From Microstegium vimineum (taxonomy: Eukaryota; Streptophyta; Magnoliopsida; Poales; Poaceae): a stretch of DNA of 64,000 nucleotides. Below, piece after piece: positions 47,900-58,665 of this stretch (within the stretch, counting starts at the first letter, position 1; each line of letters starts with the position of its first letter). The notes beneath the pieces are model-generated. The model worked only from the letters and a program-made list of their open reading frames with translations. It ran no database searches and was not told where the DNA came from. Both the position numbers and the translations under genes were made by a program. The stretch is from positions 13,615,498 to 13,679,497 of the forward strand of contig CM039141.1 in NCBI GenBank assembly GCA_022036555.1, read 5' to 3'.

Positions 47900-47970
47900 T
47901 CTTTTGGTTTCGTGCCTGTTTGTTTTCGGCTGTGTTTTGAGTTTGACCGAGGAATCGGCGAGCTGATGAG

Positions 47971-47978
47971 CTTTATAG
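47971..47978 (-). promoter_or_regulatory. TATA box of the LRR receptor-like gene
   Basis: Minus-strand CTATAAAG about 75 bp before the chosen start codon. It supports using the Met at 47899 and not the upstream in-frame Met. Confidence 0.6.
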
Positions 47979-50279
47979 CGCGGGCCGCGGCGGTGACAAT
48001 TATCTGCGCGGGCAAGTAGAAATTTTTGAAAAGCACGGGACGGGTAGAGCCGTAGAACGACGACAGACACTGGGGTCCAAAACGGAAAGCTGGGTAGCAG
48101 TGCCGTCTGTATGTCCAATGCTGTGGTGGCTCGTCATGGAGGTGAGAGTGGAAAGGGACGCCATGGACGACAGGAGGAGAGGTCCAAGCGGATGGGGGCG
48201 AGGTGGTAGGCGACAAGGCCCTTTTTCCTCGTCGCTATACCTTGGGCAGAAGGGATCTTGGACGTATTCGGTGGGATGAACGTAGGTCGCCGTGATGGTC
48301 GCCGGGAGATACTTTTTTACGGGAATGGCTGAAAGGAAGCGAGAGGGCTCGGGGTTCCATGGCGCGTGGTGTATCGGGTTCACGAGCGTGCCGAGGGGAT
48401 GGGGACGTTCACGTTGGCGTCAGGTGGCACCACCGCACCAGTAGGTAGAAGAAGACAAAAATGGAGAGATTCCTGCAGCTGCACGTTGCACTAGTTTCAG
48501 TGTTTCACTTTCACCTCGAACCAGACAGAGGACCCAACTGGGTTCAGATGTCAGGGCATTCGTTCATGCAGTGGAGCTAGCCAGGCCTTGCCACAGGAAT
48601 GTGGACAGAATGTAACCTAGCGTCCTAGCCCAACAAATTTTAGCAGCCTAGCAGGGGCGTCGGGCTCAATTCACGCCCGTTTGAGTTCCGGTGCGGTGCA
48701 CGCATTCAGTTCATCGCATGAGCCAATGGCATTTGGCTAGAATTCACTACAGTAATATGCATAAAAAAGAATTTACTATAGTAAAAATGACATATGACCA
48801 GTTTAAGTGAGAGATTTATTTGACATATGGCGCAGCACTAACCTTGGTCGTGACCCATGGCCATAGTGATTGGCCTAGTACGCTCTCAATGGTCATGCTA
48901 GAAAATCTGGAAAAAAAGAAACAATCACATTTTCAATAGGACCACCAGAACACCTGAACAAGCCTTTCGAACAATCCAAGATGAAGCGAAGGTGTGGATA
49001 CGCGCAGGAAACAGAGACATGGAAATGGTGCTACCATGTCAGCACAGCTACCTGGAGTTGTGTCAATTGACCATATTTAGATACTATGTATTTTCTTTGG
49101 CGTTTACAAACTTATGTAATCTCAAGTAATGAACTGTAGGGGTGGTGTAGCCTTCACTGAAATGTGAAGCCGCGTAAATTGGGCGCTCCTTGCGCCGTGA
49201 CACGTGTAATTACTATGCTCTTCCCTTATCAATGAAAGCCGGTAACAGATCTTTTGAAAAAAAAGTAGTACGCTCGTCTCTCAAGTCTGGCACACGAGGA
49301 TGGCGATGTTCTAGGGCGAGAACGGTGGCGTGCTTCTCCGAACGTGGTTGGGACTGGACAACGGTCTGTCTATGCAAGTAGTCCGAAGGGTAGTGCTCCG
49401 CCCACGAACCCACGGTCTAAAGGGCATTCATCCTTCTTTGTCCTTGGTGGACTTGCAGTGTGGCCACATTCCTTCAAAGCAATTGCATTAAATGTGTTAC
49501 TTATCTCGGGTCTCGTTGGCATGCCCGTGAGGAGAGGTCAAGGCGGGCGGCATACCCTGCAGGGGCAAGCTGAAAGAATAGCCAAAGTGAACCATGGGCT
49601 ATGTGTCGAGGATGCTGGGCTGCCTGCAATGGCAAAGCTAGAGAACATTTGAGGGGTGCACTTAACTTGTGAGTGCATAGACCTATGCCATAGAGGGTGT
49701 CAATATGGTAAAAATTTGATTCATATAACTGTTTTTTTTTAATTTTTGGGGTGCATAGGCACCCCCTAGCCTCAACATAGCTTCGCCCATGGCTGCCTGA
49801 AGCGTGCTCTCCCTTCAATCCATCTAGACCTTGGGGTACCATAGATATATGACATATTTTAAATTTTGCTTTTTAACTGATGTTGTAATTTACGGGTCTC
49901 AAGAATTAATATGGAAAATGACGTTGTTGGCTAAATACTAAGATAATAGATGTTAGCCCTCAGTTAATGACATTAAATTTATTAATTATATTCCTTTTGC
50001 AGTATCATTCATTTTAAGCAAATTGATTGCGAAGCTCGTATAAATCAATTTCTACTAATCTCTACTAATAGATGTTAGTATTTTATATAGCAGGTGCTGA
50101 TTTGTTAAGCATCAATTCAATATTTCCCATTGACAAGGTATTTCTACTAATTAATATGTAATGTTGTACATTGATTTCCAGGCTGGTGGCCAAGCGCTAT
50201 ATATTTTAAATACCCCCAAATTGTCCTCAGCCATATGTCCACAGCATCTCATCTCAAACTTGGGAATCCACCACGAACC
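47979..50279. other. Intergenic with a possible LINE 3' end
   Basis: 48.0-48.5 kb is the receptor gene promoter. Around 48.95-49.27 kb, sequence ending TTATCAATGAAAGCCGG and then an A-rich run resembles the 3' end of a plant LINE on the plus strand, without coding sequence. 49.3-50.28 kb has no recognised feature. Confidence 0.35.
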
Positions 50280-50589
50280 ATGGCGAGCCCAAACGTGAGA
50301 ACAAGTATGCTACTTGTTGTTGCCGTTGCAGCTATTTACAGTCTTGCAACGTCTGTTATGGCAGAAACAAAACCGATAAACACCGAGGATCCAGTAAACA
50401 AACCTAGAGATTGCCAGGTGGGCAGTGACGGAGCACCTTAAGCAGGCCAACGATGGGCTCAAGTTCAACAAATTGCTGAGTGGCCAGCTTGAGATTTCAA
50501 TAGGCTATTTATATCACCTCATCATCGACACATCGAGCCGCGATGGCAAGGATGGCAAGTACGCGGCGGTGGTGAGCCAGAGTGTAGGG
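50280..50589 (+). pseudogene. Broken secreted cystatin (cysteine protease inhibitor)
   Basis: The first frame from the ATG at 50280 gives a signal peptide (SMLLVVAVAAIYSLATSVMA) and a short mature start, then stops at 50441. From 50416, in the +1 frame, the sequence reads RWAVTEHLKQANDGLKFNKL and then HLIIDTSSRDGKDGKYAAVV, the plant phytocystatin core, as I remember it. The inhibitory QxVxG loop is replaced by LEISIG. The reading is frameshifted at the junction, and the C-terminal Trp-containing segment is cut off by the repeat element beginning near 50590. It cannot encode a functional cystatin. Confidence 0.7.
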
Positions 50590-51600
50590 TTGAGATGGCG
50601 GACTAGAGGGGGTGAATAGTCTTTTCTAAAAACTTAAGCGCAACGGCTAACCGAAACAAATGTGGAATTAAAACTATCGGTCTAGCCAAGACTACACCCC
50701 TCTACCTATAACTTTAGCAAAGTATACTAATTGAGCTCACTAAGGTGCCAAGCTAGAAAACTCACCTAAACAAGTCTAGGTTGCAAGGTCACATAAACCT
50801 AAGCAACTAGTACTCTAAGCACAAAGAGAGATCCTACACATACTAGTAAGCAAAGCACAAAGTACCTAAGCTCACTAGCAATGCTCTCTAGCAAGACTAC
50901 ACAAGCCAACTAGAAAGCTCAACTTACTTAGCTACACAAACTAAGCAATGTGACTAACAAGGCTACTCAAGCCAATTAGTCACTCAAGATCTTACTTCTA
51001 AGCTACACAAGCTAGACTAGGCAAGCCACACAAGCTAAACTAGTTACTAAAGTAACCACTAAACACTAGCACACGTATGAAACAATAATTATAAGCTAGT
51101 GAACAGAGAGTGCAAACCACTGGTTTGTACTACCGGTAGTAGGACCGGTACTACCGGTGGCTGACCGGTACTACCGGTAGGAGACCGTTACTACCGGTGG
51201 CTCGTTGTAGCTCCGGGATCTCAACGTAATGAGCTTTGAATCTGGATCCGAGTTTTTCCCCACACTCCTTGAGGTTGAGGGTGATGATGTTGAACTTTGC
51301 TTGGGTTGCTTCCTCACCAATTTGTAGATCGGGCCTTCCCAACCTATGAACTTTGAGGAAGAGAGGAAGAACACGAAGAACACAATAGCAAAGGATAGTC
51401 GAAGCTATCTCCACAACATCAAGCACACGAGACTCACGATTTATACCGAGATTCGGCAACTCTACACTAGAGTTCCTACTCCTCGTTGTTGAGGTGACCG
51501 CGAAGGTCGGAGTCTCTTTCACCTCCTTGCCTCCCTTGAGGCCCACACAAAGAGTGCCCAAAGTTTTCACTAAGATCGAATGGTAATTGTGTTGTGTAGT
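50590..51600. mobile_element. Second non-autonomous element of the FREE1-intron family
   Basis: It opens with GACTAGAGGGGGTGAATAGT, close to the GGGGGTGAATTAGG start of the intron-6 element at 3.6 kb. It continues through CTAGCAAG/CTAAGC-rich DNA, has a CCGG-palindrome array at 51.12-51.20 kb, and near 51.46-51.53 kb carries ATACCGAGATTCGG and CCTCGTTGTTGAGG, matching the layout of the first element. The right end was not defined with certainty. It interrupts the cystatin relic. A minus-strand 139-residue frame inside is not a recognisable protein. Confidence 0.55.
51121..51201. repeat. Array of ACCGGT palindromic hexamers
   Basis: Six ACCGGT and one ACCGTT variant occur in about 75 bp, mostly inside GTACTACCGGT or GACCGGTACTACCGG. 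It sits inside the second element, in the place corresponding to the TCCGGA array of the first. Confidence 0.85.
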
Positions 51601-51924
51601 GCAGAATTTTTGTTACCAGACAAAACTTCATTAGCCTCAAAATCAGTCTGTCATTAGTTAATAGAAGGAAGTATTAATTTGGTAGAATAGTCTGGCTTGG
51701 AAAATTCACGTGGGAAAGCAGGAAACCATACCAAGATTAATAGTTGACCAATTTGGAAATCAAGTATACATTTTTCTTGCACAAATAATCAAGTATACAA
51801 AGGAGTAGGAAAATTAAGAAATTAATATGCATATGAAATTGCAGCTGGTAGATGAATATGCAGAGTCAGACTATGATATCCTCCACTAGATTATTCAGAG
51901 TCAGGCTACTGTTGAATATACAGA

Positions 51925-52310
51925 GTCAAATGCAGTGATGAAGCCCTTTCTAACAAAGACATTCCCAGCCCACCTTCCATAGCCTCTCTTGATAATACTA
52001 CTGGTGCAAGCTGACGGTGTTCACCAGCAAGAATACAACGCTTTCCCTGTAATATAGGGATCCAACATGAGGGCTTAGTTGCTTGTCCAGCTTCATCTAT
52101 AATTACCAGGTCAAAGCAACCAATTCACCTGATAAGTGGGTCAGCTGCCCCTGTATTAGTTGACAGCACCACCTCAGCATTTGACAAAACCTCTGTGATT
52201 GTTTCCTTCTCCTTCTTATAGTCTTTGCCGAGCTTTTTCAATCGTTAACGAATACCTGAAGCTAAAGAATCGTCATCCTGTATGCAATGCTTCAAGTCCT
52301 TTCTCAAGGC
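51925..52310 (-). pseudogene. SMUBP2/IGHMBP2-like helicase fragment with stops
   Basis: Read on the minus strand, the segment gives KEKETITEVLSNAEVVLSTN, then FDLVIIDEAGQATKPSCWIP and GKRCILAGEHRQLAPVVLSR, ending GGLGMSLLERA. These are motif II (DEAG) and motif III (GxxxQLxP) of superfamily-1 helicases of the plant SMUBP-2-like type. At least two in-frame stops interrupt it (a TAA in CGTTAACGA and a TGA before IGCFDL). It covers only about 120 residues with no neighbouring helicase exons, so it is a gene fragment, possibly moved by a transposon. Confidence 0.75.
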
Positions 52311-52439
52311 ATATTACTATGATCATTAATTAATATAACATAAAGGCTCTAATCTTGCTAATGGTATGATTTGATCTGTTCCTTGGATGTTTCTTTTAGT
52401 AATAGTAATAGTAACAATAATTGTTTGATTAGCTTCTTA

Positions 52440-54600
52440 AAAGAAGTTACCCCATTGTTACTAACTTGAAATGTTGTCTATACAGATTAAAGAGGAAAGG
52501 GCGTCCTTACCAACAGCTAAGCGGAAGACCCCTTATGTGAAGCAGGCAAATCCATCGCTACTGTCTATGCATCCACCAGCATCCACTGCTACTGTCTATT
52601 CTCCTGATCCACCAAGATTTTCGTCCATACCTGCTGCCACCACCCCTACAGATCGGGATCAACGACATGATGACTCGTCCACAGCTCATGCTGCCATCCC
52701 TACAGATCGGGATCAGCGACACGGTGACTCATCCACAGCTGTTGCTGCCGCCACCCCTGCTGATCGGGATCAGCAACATGGTGAAGCGGAGGCTAAGAGG
52801 AAGCAACAAGTTTGGATCTTGCAGCTTATCTTTCAATGTTTTTTATTAGCTTATTAATTAGCTTCCACGGGTGGACTGGAACCTGCAGTAGCTCTAGAGA
52901 GAGTAGTAGTAGCAGCAAGATGAGGAAAGAAAATTAAATGGTATTGTTATTTATTGGCTATGTTGTCTATGCAGATTAAAGTGGGGAGGACATCCTTATT
53001 AGCTAAGAGAAAGGACCCTGCTATGGAAGCAAATGCCCCGCCATCAAAGCGGTTGAAGTCACCGGTTGTAGTCATGTCTCCACTTGTACCAACAAGGTCA
53101 ACAAGGGTAAAGATACTGCTAGCCCCAACCTCATGTCACCAACAATGGCAATATCTCCACAAGGGACAACAAGCTCCAAATCAGAATCGTCGATATCTCC
53201 TTTTCTAAAAAAAAAGAAGTAACCATGGTAAAGGTAAGTGATGATGTTCTGTCTTTACTGTTATTTCTTTTTTGTTCTACTATTGTTGTTTTGGTATGTG
53301 TTATAGATAATGTCGTATTGTTGCTATTTCTATGCCAACCATTAGGTTCTTCACATAGGAGTAAAAGGTGCAAACTTACGTCACATATATGGCAGCATTT
53401 TGAGGCAATATATGATAATGATATCTTAGTAGAAGCTCAATGCATTCATTGCAATCAAGTATTCAAAGCAATCAGAGGTGTTGGTACAAGTGCATGTGGT
53501 AGACACATAACTATTTGTGAGGGAAAGGCTAGATTAGAAGAAATAGTCTCTCAATTGAGTTCAACTAGTCTGCCCTTAATTGGCACCTCTTTGAAAAGTT
53601 GGAAATTTGATCAACAAGTAGCTCGTCAAGAACTAGTGCACTTAATAGTGATGCATGAGTTACCTTTCAGCCTAGTTGAATATCCAAAGTTTAGAACTTT
53701 TGTGGCTGCCTTAAATCCGTGGTTCAAACCACTTTCTAGAACTACCATCAGGTCTGACTGCATTAGTACATATGAGGAAGCAAAAACAGCCCTATGGCAA
53801 GTGCTGCAAAACTCAGTCTCTAGAGTTTCTATCACTGCTGATTTATGGACCTCAAACCAAACTTTGGGATACTTGTGTGTGACTTGTCACTATATTAGTG
53901 AGAGTTGGACGATTATCAAAAAGATCATAAAGTTCACTCTTGTAGAGACCCCTTATGAAGGTTGGAATCTATTCATGAGATGAAGGAGAAATTGACTAAG
54001 TATTGGGATCTTTCATATTTGAATATCTGCATTCCCGTTATTCTGGATCCTCGTTTTAAGTTGAAATTTTTTTAGTTTCGTTTAAACGAAGGATTTGTCA
54101 AAGAAGCATTTAGATATCTGTCTAAAGTGAAAAGGACATTTAGAAAACTATTTGCTGAATACTCCTTAGAAGTCGGTGACTCAGTCGTTCAGGAGGAACA
54201 TAGTGTCAGTAATGTTGAGCTTAATGAGTTAGATCCATGGGCGGATTGGGGCAGACATCAAAATGCTGAGAGATCAAAAAAAGTTAATGGGTTGGATCAG
54301 TACTTGGAAGAAGAAACAGTGTCTGTAACAACTCATCTAGGTATCTTGTAGTTTTGGAAAATGTACTCAACAAGATATCCAGTACTTGCACCCATGACAC
54401 GTGATATTTTGGTTGTACCTGCATCCACAGTGGCCTCAGAATCTGCATTTTCTACCGGAGAAAGAATTGTGAATGATTATAGAAGCAGGCTAAAGAGTGA
54501 AACAATTGAAGCACTCATTTGTCTTCAGGATTGGTTAAGATCACAGGGTAAATCTCAATACTGTCATTCCTTCATAATATGTTTGTATGGAAAATCTTGA
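52440..54600 (+). mobile_element. Decayed hAT transposon with partial transposase
   Basis: From 53340 the plus strand encodes a BED zinc finger (HIWQHFEAIYDND, AQCIHCNQVFK, GRHITIC), then hAT core residues (PFSLVEYPKFRTFVAALNP, VSITADLWTSNQTLGYLCVT) to a stop at 53983. Sequence at 53980-54060 resumes with MKEKLTKYWDLS and VILDPRFKLKFF, is broken by a TAG, and continues to 54351. A C-terminal dimerisation region follows at 54361-54560 (PASTVASESAFSTGERIVND). The middle catalytic part is deleted and frames are broken, so it is non-functional. Upstream, 52471-52857 encodes a Pro/Ser/Thr-rich open frame with three repeats; whether this belongs to the transposase N-terminus is unclear. No terminal repeats were identified. 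Confidence 0.8.
52640..52790 (+). repeat. Three imperfect ~60-bp coding repeats (PTDRDQ units)
   Basis: ACAGATCGGGATCAACGACA-type units occur three times at roughly 57-66 bp spacing. They encode PTDRDQRHDDSSTA, PTDRDQRHGDSSTA and PADRDQQHGEAEA. The repeats keep the reading frame. Confidence 0.8.
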
Positions 54601-56234
54601 CCTAAACTAACTATGTTGTCTTTTTCTTCTTCTAAATTTCAGACAACACGCGTGATAATATAGCTGGAAATATAGTTGTGGATGAACGGGACTGCATTTA
54701 GATAGAAGAAACTTTTAACAAAGTAAATGCTCTCTAAACTATAATCTGTTTCGCTTATTCTGTAGTTGCAGCAGAATAAGTCTGTGTTATCACGCGTCAG
54801 ATCAAATGAATTCAAGTATACTTCATCCATACAATTCTAACTAGATGAAATTACCCATCAGCTCGCATGTATCTTATTAATTGTCGTGCAACATAGAAGC
54901 TGACTCCATCCATACAATTTCAACCCACTGGGTAACTAATAATCTGCATCTGCATGTAAAATTACTCCATCTTTCTTGAGATTAGTTGCAAACAGTGGAC
55001 CACTCCTGCGCAGTTGGTGCCCGGACCTACTTCCGGAATATTTTGTGGGGAGAGCAAAGAAACTGTTGGTGCACACACATATGCCTATTAAAAGTTTGAT
55101 TTCTATTTGTGCCAAATTCTTTCATTCCGTGTTTTATAACAAAAATATTCCATAACTATATTTCTACTATGGAAATAGTTATGTATGTGTTCCAATTTTT
55201 TCTGTTTATTATTAGTTGTTTAGCTAAAAATTGCTCCATCTTTCTTGAAATATATAAGTATTTAAGCATTTAAAATTATTATAGATTAACTAGAAGATAT
55301 TCTAGACGAGTTAACTTTGTGCCACATGTGTATCTGCCATTAATGCTTAGGGCATGTTTCTTATATGTTGTTTATGGCACTAACTTGTCTCTATCTTATT
55401 TGTGCATGTGTTTTCTTGACCTGCAGGGTCAATACCAAATCTATGCAATTCTCTACAAAGAAGAGAGCACAAATTCTTGTACAGCAATGGTTTCTAATGT
55501 TTGTGCTAGGTTGTTGACATCTTAAGTTATGTTTGGAGCTCTCTGTCATCGAAGTCATCAATTTGTTAGTACTTAATTAATGCCACTCCTCGACTCATCT
55601 AGGACCTATAGATTTTGGAAACATGTGCTGTTTATTTAAGCTGTGTTTAATCACTGATTTAAGCAATGTTTGTTGGTTGCATGTTCTCAATCTTTTTTAC
55701 GAAAAATGACAATTGTTGAATGGTACTAGATTGATATGATGCTACCAGGAGTAGCAACAACTGTGATTAATTTGGTTCAATATAATATAGTAGTGGTTCA
55801 AGCTGTGATTAATTTTGTTCGATGTAATATAGTAGTGGTAAGTTGCTTGTTTTTGGTGGGATGGATTCAGTGAAGTGGCGTCTCAGGTGGCATTAGTATC
55901 TAGGGTGGCAGCAGACAGTCAGGTGGCAGGTTTGGAGCAGTAGTGTCCGCGGATTTGCTATCATGCAGCAGCCAGCAGCAGACGTTTTGTGGCATTATGT
56001 GGGTTGCCACACCAACACACAAAAATCAAGCGGTATGACGTGGGCTGGGGCACCAGCTCTAATCACATTTGCGACGGGAGCAGACACTGAGCGGGTTGTC
56101 CGCTGCCGCCCCATTTGCATCCTTAATAAACACACACTGACACACACGGCAGCCCATTCCTCGGTGCCAAAGGTGAACGCTACCGATCGATCCAGGCACG
56201 CCACACCGGTTCGACGACTACGACCTCATCGGCG
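54601..56234. other. Intergenic, leader of the first SUMO-like gene at the right
   Basis: AT-rich to about 55.85 kb without a recognised gene. An open frame at 55319-55525 (+) has no domain I know. 55.95-56.23 kb is more GC-rich and probably contains the promoter and 5' UTR of the SUMO-like gene. A TTAATAAAC run near 56122 is the only weak TATA-like element. Confidence 0.4.
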
Positions 56235-56591
56235 ATGGTGCGCTCGGGCGCGGAGGAGGAGGAGGACCGGAAGCCAGTGATCAAGCCGGACGTGCACGTG
56301 ACGCTCAGGGTGCAGGACAAGGCGGGGCGCGCGGTGGAGCGCACCGTGCGAAGGACGCAGAAGCTGCAGGTGTTCATGGACGCCTACTACGCCAGCGTGC
56401 CGGACGTCACGTACGGCACGGGCAGGTTCCTGTACGACGGCGGGCGGCTGAGCGACGAGCAGACGCCTGCTGAGCTCGAGATGGAGGAAGGCGACGAGAT
56501 CGACTTCTTCACCGAGCTGTTGGGTGGCGGCGGTGGTGGACCTGCTGGCGGTGCTGCTGCTGCTGCTGCTGAACGCCCGGTGCTTGCGTAG
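56235..56591 (+). CDS. Single-domain SUMO-like protein, matching DSUL domain 2
   Basis: Intronless, 118 residues. Residues about 17-98 form a SUMO/ubiquitin-like beta-grasp domain: DVHVTLRVQDKAGR, RRTQKLQVFMDAYY, GRFLYDGGRLSDEQTPAELE and MEEGDEIDFF, which parallel the canonical SUMO FLFDGRRL, QTPDELEMEEGDEID. A run of six Gly (97-102) provides the diglycine, followed by an Ala-rich tail ending ERPVLA that a SUMO protease would have to remove. From residue 11 (DRKPVIKP) onward it is close to the second domain and tail of the di-SUMO gene 2 kb downstream, but it lacks the first domain. Expected role: conjugatable SUMO-like modifier; targets unknown. Start chosen because the homology begins right after it and the context is GCGATGG. 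Confidence 0.85.
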   Translation: MVRSGAEEEEDRKPVIKPDVHVTLRVQDKAGRAVERTVRRTQKLQVFMDAYYASVPDVTYGTGRFLYDGGRLSDEQTPAELEMEEGDEIDFFTELLGGGGGGPAGGAAAAAAERPVLA

Positions 56592-56778
56592 CTGGACATG
56601 TGTTGTGCTAATGGCATCTTGTTGGACATGCTAAAATAAATCTTACATTTTGCATCAAATGAAGTTGATTGCTATTAATTGTATGAGTGATAATTTTACC
56701 TTAAATGAATCTTAACAGTCTTAACAAAATATTGATCCAATACCAACTTCTACAGTTTTGCATATTTTGATGGTAACA

Positions 56779-56995
56779 TATGCTATGGAAACCAGGTTCC
56801 CGTGAAAACTATGAAAACTCGCACGTGGATCGTTAGATCTAAATCCGATGGTGGGAGAGATTAGCACGTGGATCGACACACTGTGGGAGGGGTTAATTGC
56901 TAATTTCTCCTAATCTCTCCCACCATCGGATTTAGATCCAACGATCCACGTGCGAGTTTCCATAGTTTCCATGGGAATCTGGTTTCCATAGCATA
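56779..56995. mobile_element. Foldback/MITE with about 83-bp inverted arms
   Basis: Left arm about 56781-56864 and right arm about 56911-56993 are inverted copies with few differences: TGCTATGGAAACCAG..., CGCACGTGGATCGTT..., ATCCGATGGTGGGAGAGA and their inverses. The short centre has another GCACGTGGATCGACAC. TA flanks both ends, which may be a target duplication. It lies about 190 bp after the first SUMO-like stop codon. Confidence 0.85.
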
Positions 56996-57201
56996 CGTTC
57001 CCTATTTTGATTGATAAAATTGGGAGTTTGCTAAGTCCCAAATGAATATGACAAAGATAAAAAGAGTCAAATCTCCAACGATTTGACAAAATTGACTTGA
57101 CAATTACTAAAATTGTCGACCAAAATTACGGCGGCGAGCGGAAAGACGCGCACAGGGGGAAAGAAACCACGCGGGGGAGCGATGTCAAGCGCGATCCACG
57201 G

Positions 57202-57560
57202 TTAGAGCATCTCCAACGTTTTTGCAAATAGGCTTGACATTCTTGTTTTTGCGAAAAAGTCTACAAATCTCCTATCCAACGGTTTGGCAAATAAGTTTAA
57301 CATTTTTGTTAACTTGATAGATACCAGGTGATATTTGACATATATATCAAACTGCAATTCGCTTGGCAATTGCCCCGCGCGTTACTCTCGTGGAATATTT
57401 CCTCCTCGCGTGTATAATTTTTAGTTTTGTCAAATGAAAAATGCAAAACCAAAATGCAAAAGATCATTTGCCAAACCGTTGGATAGGAGTTTTTTAGACT
57501 TTTTTTTTGCAAAAAACAAAAATACAAAGTCCATTTACAAAACCGTTAGAATTGCTCGTT
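57202..57560. mobile_element. MITE with GAGCATCTCCAACG-type termini
   Basis: The element at 57205-57557 begins GAGCATCTCCAACGTTTTTG and ends CAAAACCGTTAGAATTGCTC, inverted with mismatches. Inner inverted words include CTCCTATCCAACGGTTTGGC and its inverse GCCAAACCGTTGGATAGGAG. The left flank is TTA and the right is GTT, so the target duplication is imperfect. Non-coding. Confidence 0.75.
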
Positions 57561-58618
57561 GGATGCATGGCAACCATTTTACTTGTTACTGGCAGAGGAC
57601 TAGATGGAAGATTGTGATGGCGAACCATTCTAGAAAAAAATATGCTCAAAATATTCCAACTTCACATGCTCAAAATATTGAAGAATGGACAGATTAAAAA
57701 ATAAAGCTAAAATATTGAAGATGAGCCATGTTGTACTAGAAAAACGTAGAATTGAAGTGACATTATTACTTCCTCCTTTTCTGAATAAATTAATTCATAG
57801 AGATGGTCTAGAAAAAAACGTAGAAATTGAACATGTGCGTTGAACCGGTGAACACTTTTACAATTTTGGGATATTAGTTTGAAAAATAAAGAAAAATGCT
57901 CAAATATCTACAACATCAAACTAGTATTATTGAATTGGCCATTGAATACATGTCATGATATAGTGCATTTATTTTACATGTAGAATTTTGATATAAGTAT
58001 GTAGACATTTCTATAAACTTTTGTCAAAACAAGCTAGGTAAACTTAACTTAATTAGGAAAGAACAAAAAAAAATATAAATGACAGATATTACATTTTGGA
58101 AGCGATGTAGAATTTGACTTGAAACACTTTTGGTTTAAGGTGCGAAATTTTGTCTCATGAAGCAAAAACATTTTTATTTTGGCTTAGGCATTTTTTTTTG
58201 TGTGAACTCTTCATTTGCGCAAACTTCGCATGCGTACTAATGTTGACCGTGTTGAATTCTAGATCCAGAAACAGAAACGCAGGCAAAACGTTGTTCTTGC
58301 TGGCATTCATATGATGACAAGGACGAACTCGCGGCTCGATCCGTCGATCGGTTGAGTGGCATGCCATTCATCAGGCTCAGGCCAACACCGATGCGATTGA
58401 TGAGCCGTTTCAAACGCGATTGGAGATTTACTACTGTAGTACAAAACTGTACAGAGAGCGTGGACAAGCATTCATGACTGCACTATCTTCTTCTCGCATC
58501 GAATCGCTCCCACTTGCTCCCAAACGGGCCGCCGGAGACGCTTCGTTACCCCACTAATCGATCCCTGGAAGGAGTCCTGTACATGGGAGGACAGTAGTGA
58601 GAACCTATAATATAATAC
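57561..58618 (+). promoter_or_regulatory. Upstream region of the di-SUMO gene, duplicated upstream of the third gene
   Basis: From about 58090 it shares diverged but collinear blocks with 61890-62470: GGAAGCGATG, TTTTGTCTCATGAAGC, CATTTGCGCAA, CTTCGCATGC, GTTGAATTCT, AACGTTGTTCTTGCTG, CGCATCGAATCGCT. This marks a segmental duplication that includes the promoter. Before 58090 nothing is recognised. Confidence 0.65.
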
Positions 58619-58626
58619 TATATAAG
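58619..58626 (+). promoter_or_regulatory. TATA box of the di-SUMO gene
   Basis: TATATAAG followed by CACGTTCCTG, 40 bp before the start at 58666. The same TATATAAGCAC(A/G)TTCCTG occurs at 62342 before the third gene. It shows that the upstream in-frame ATG at 58597 lies outside the transcript. Confidence 0.75.
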
Positions 58627-58665
58627 CACGTTCCTGGGCTTGACGAGATCGATCAGGCTTCAGCC

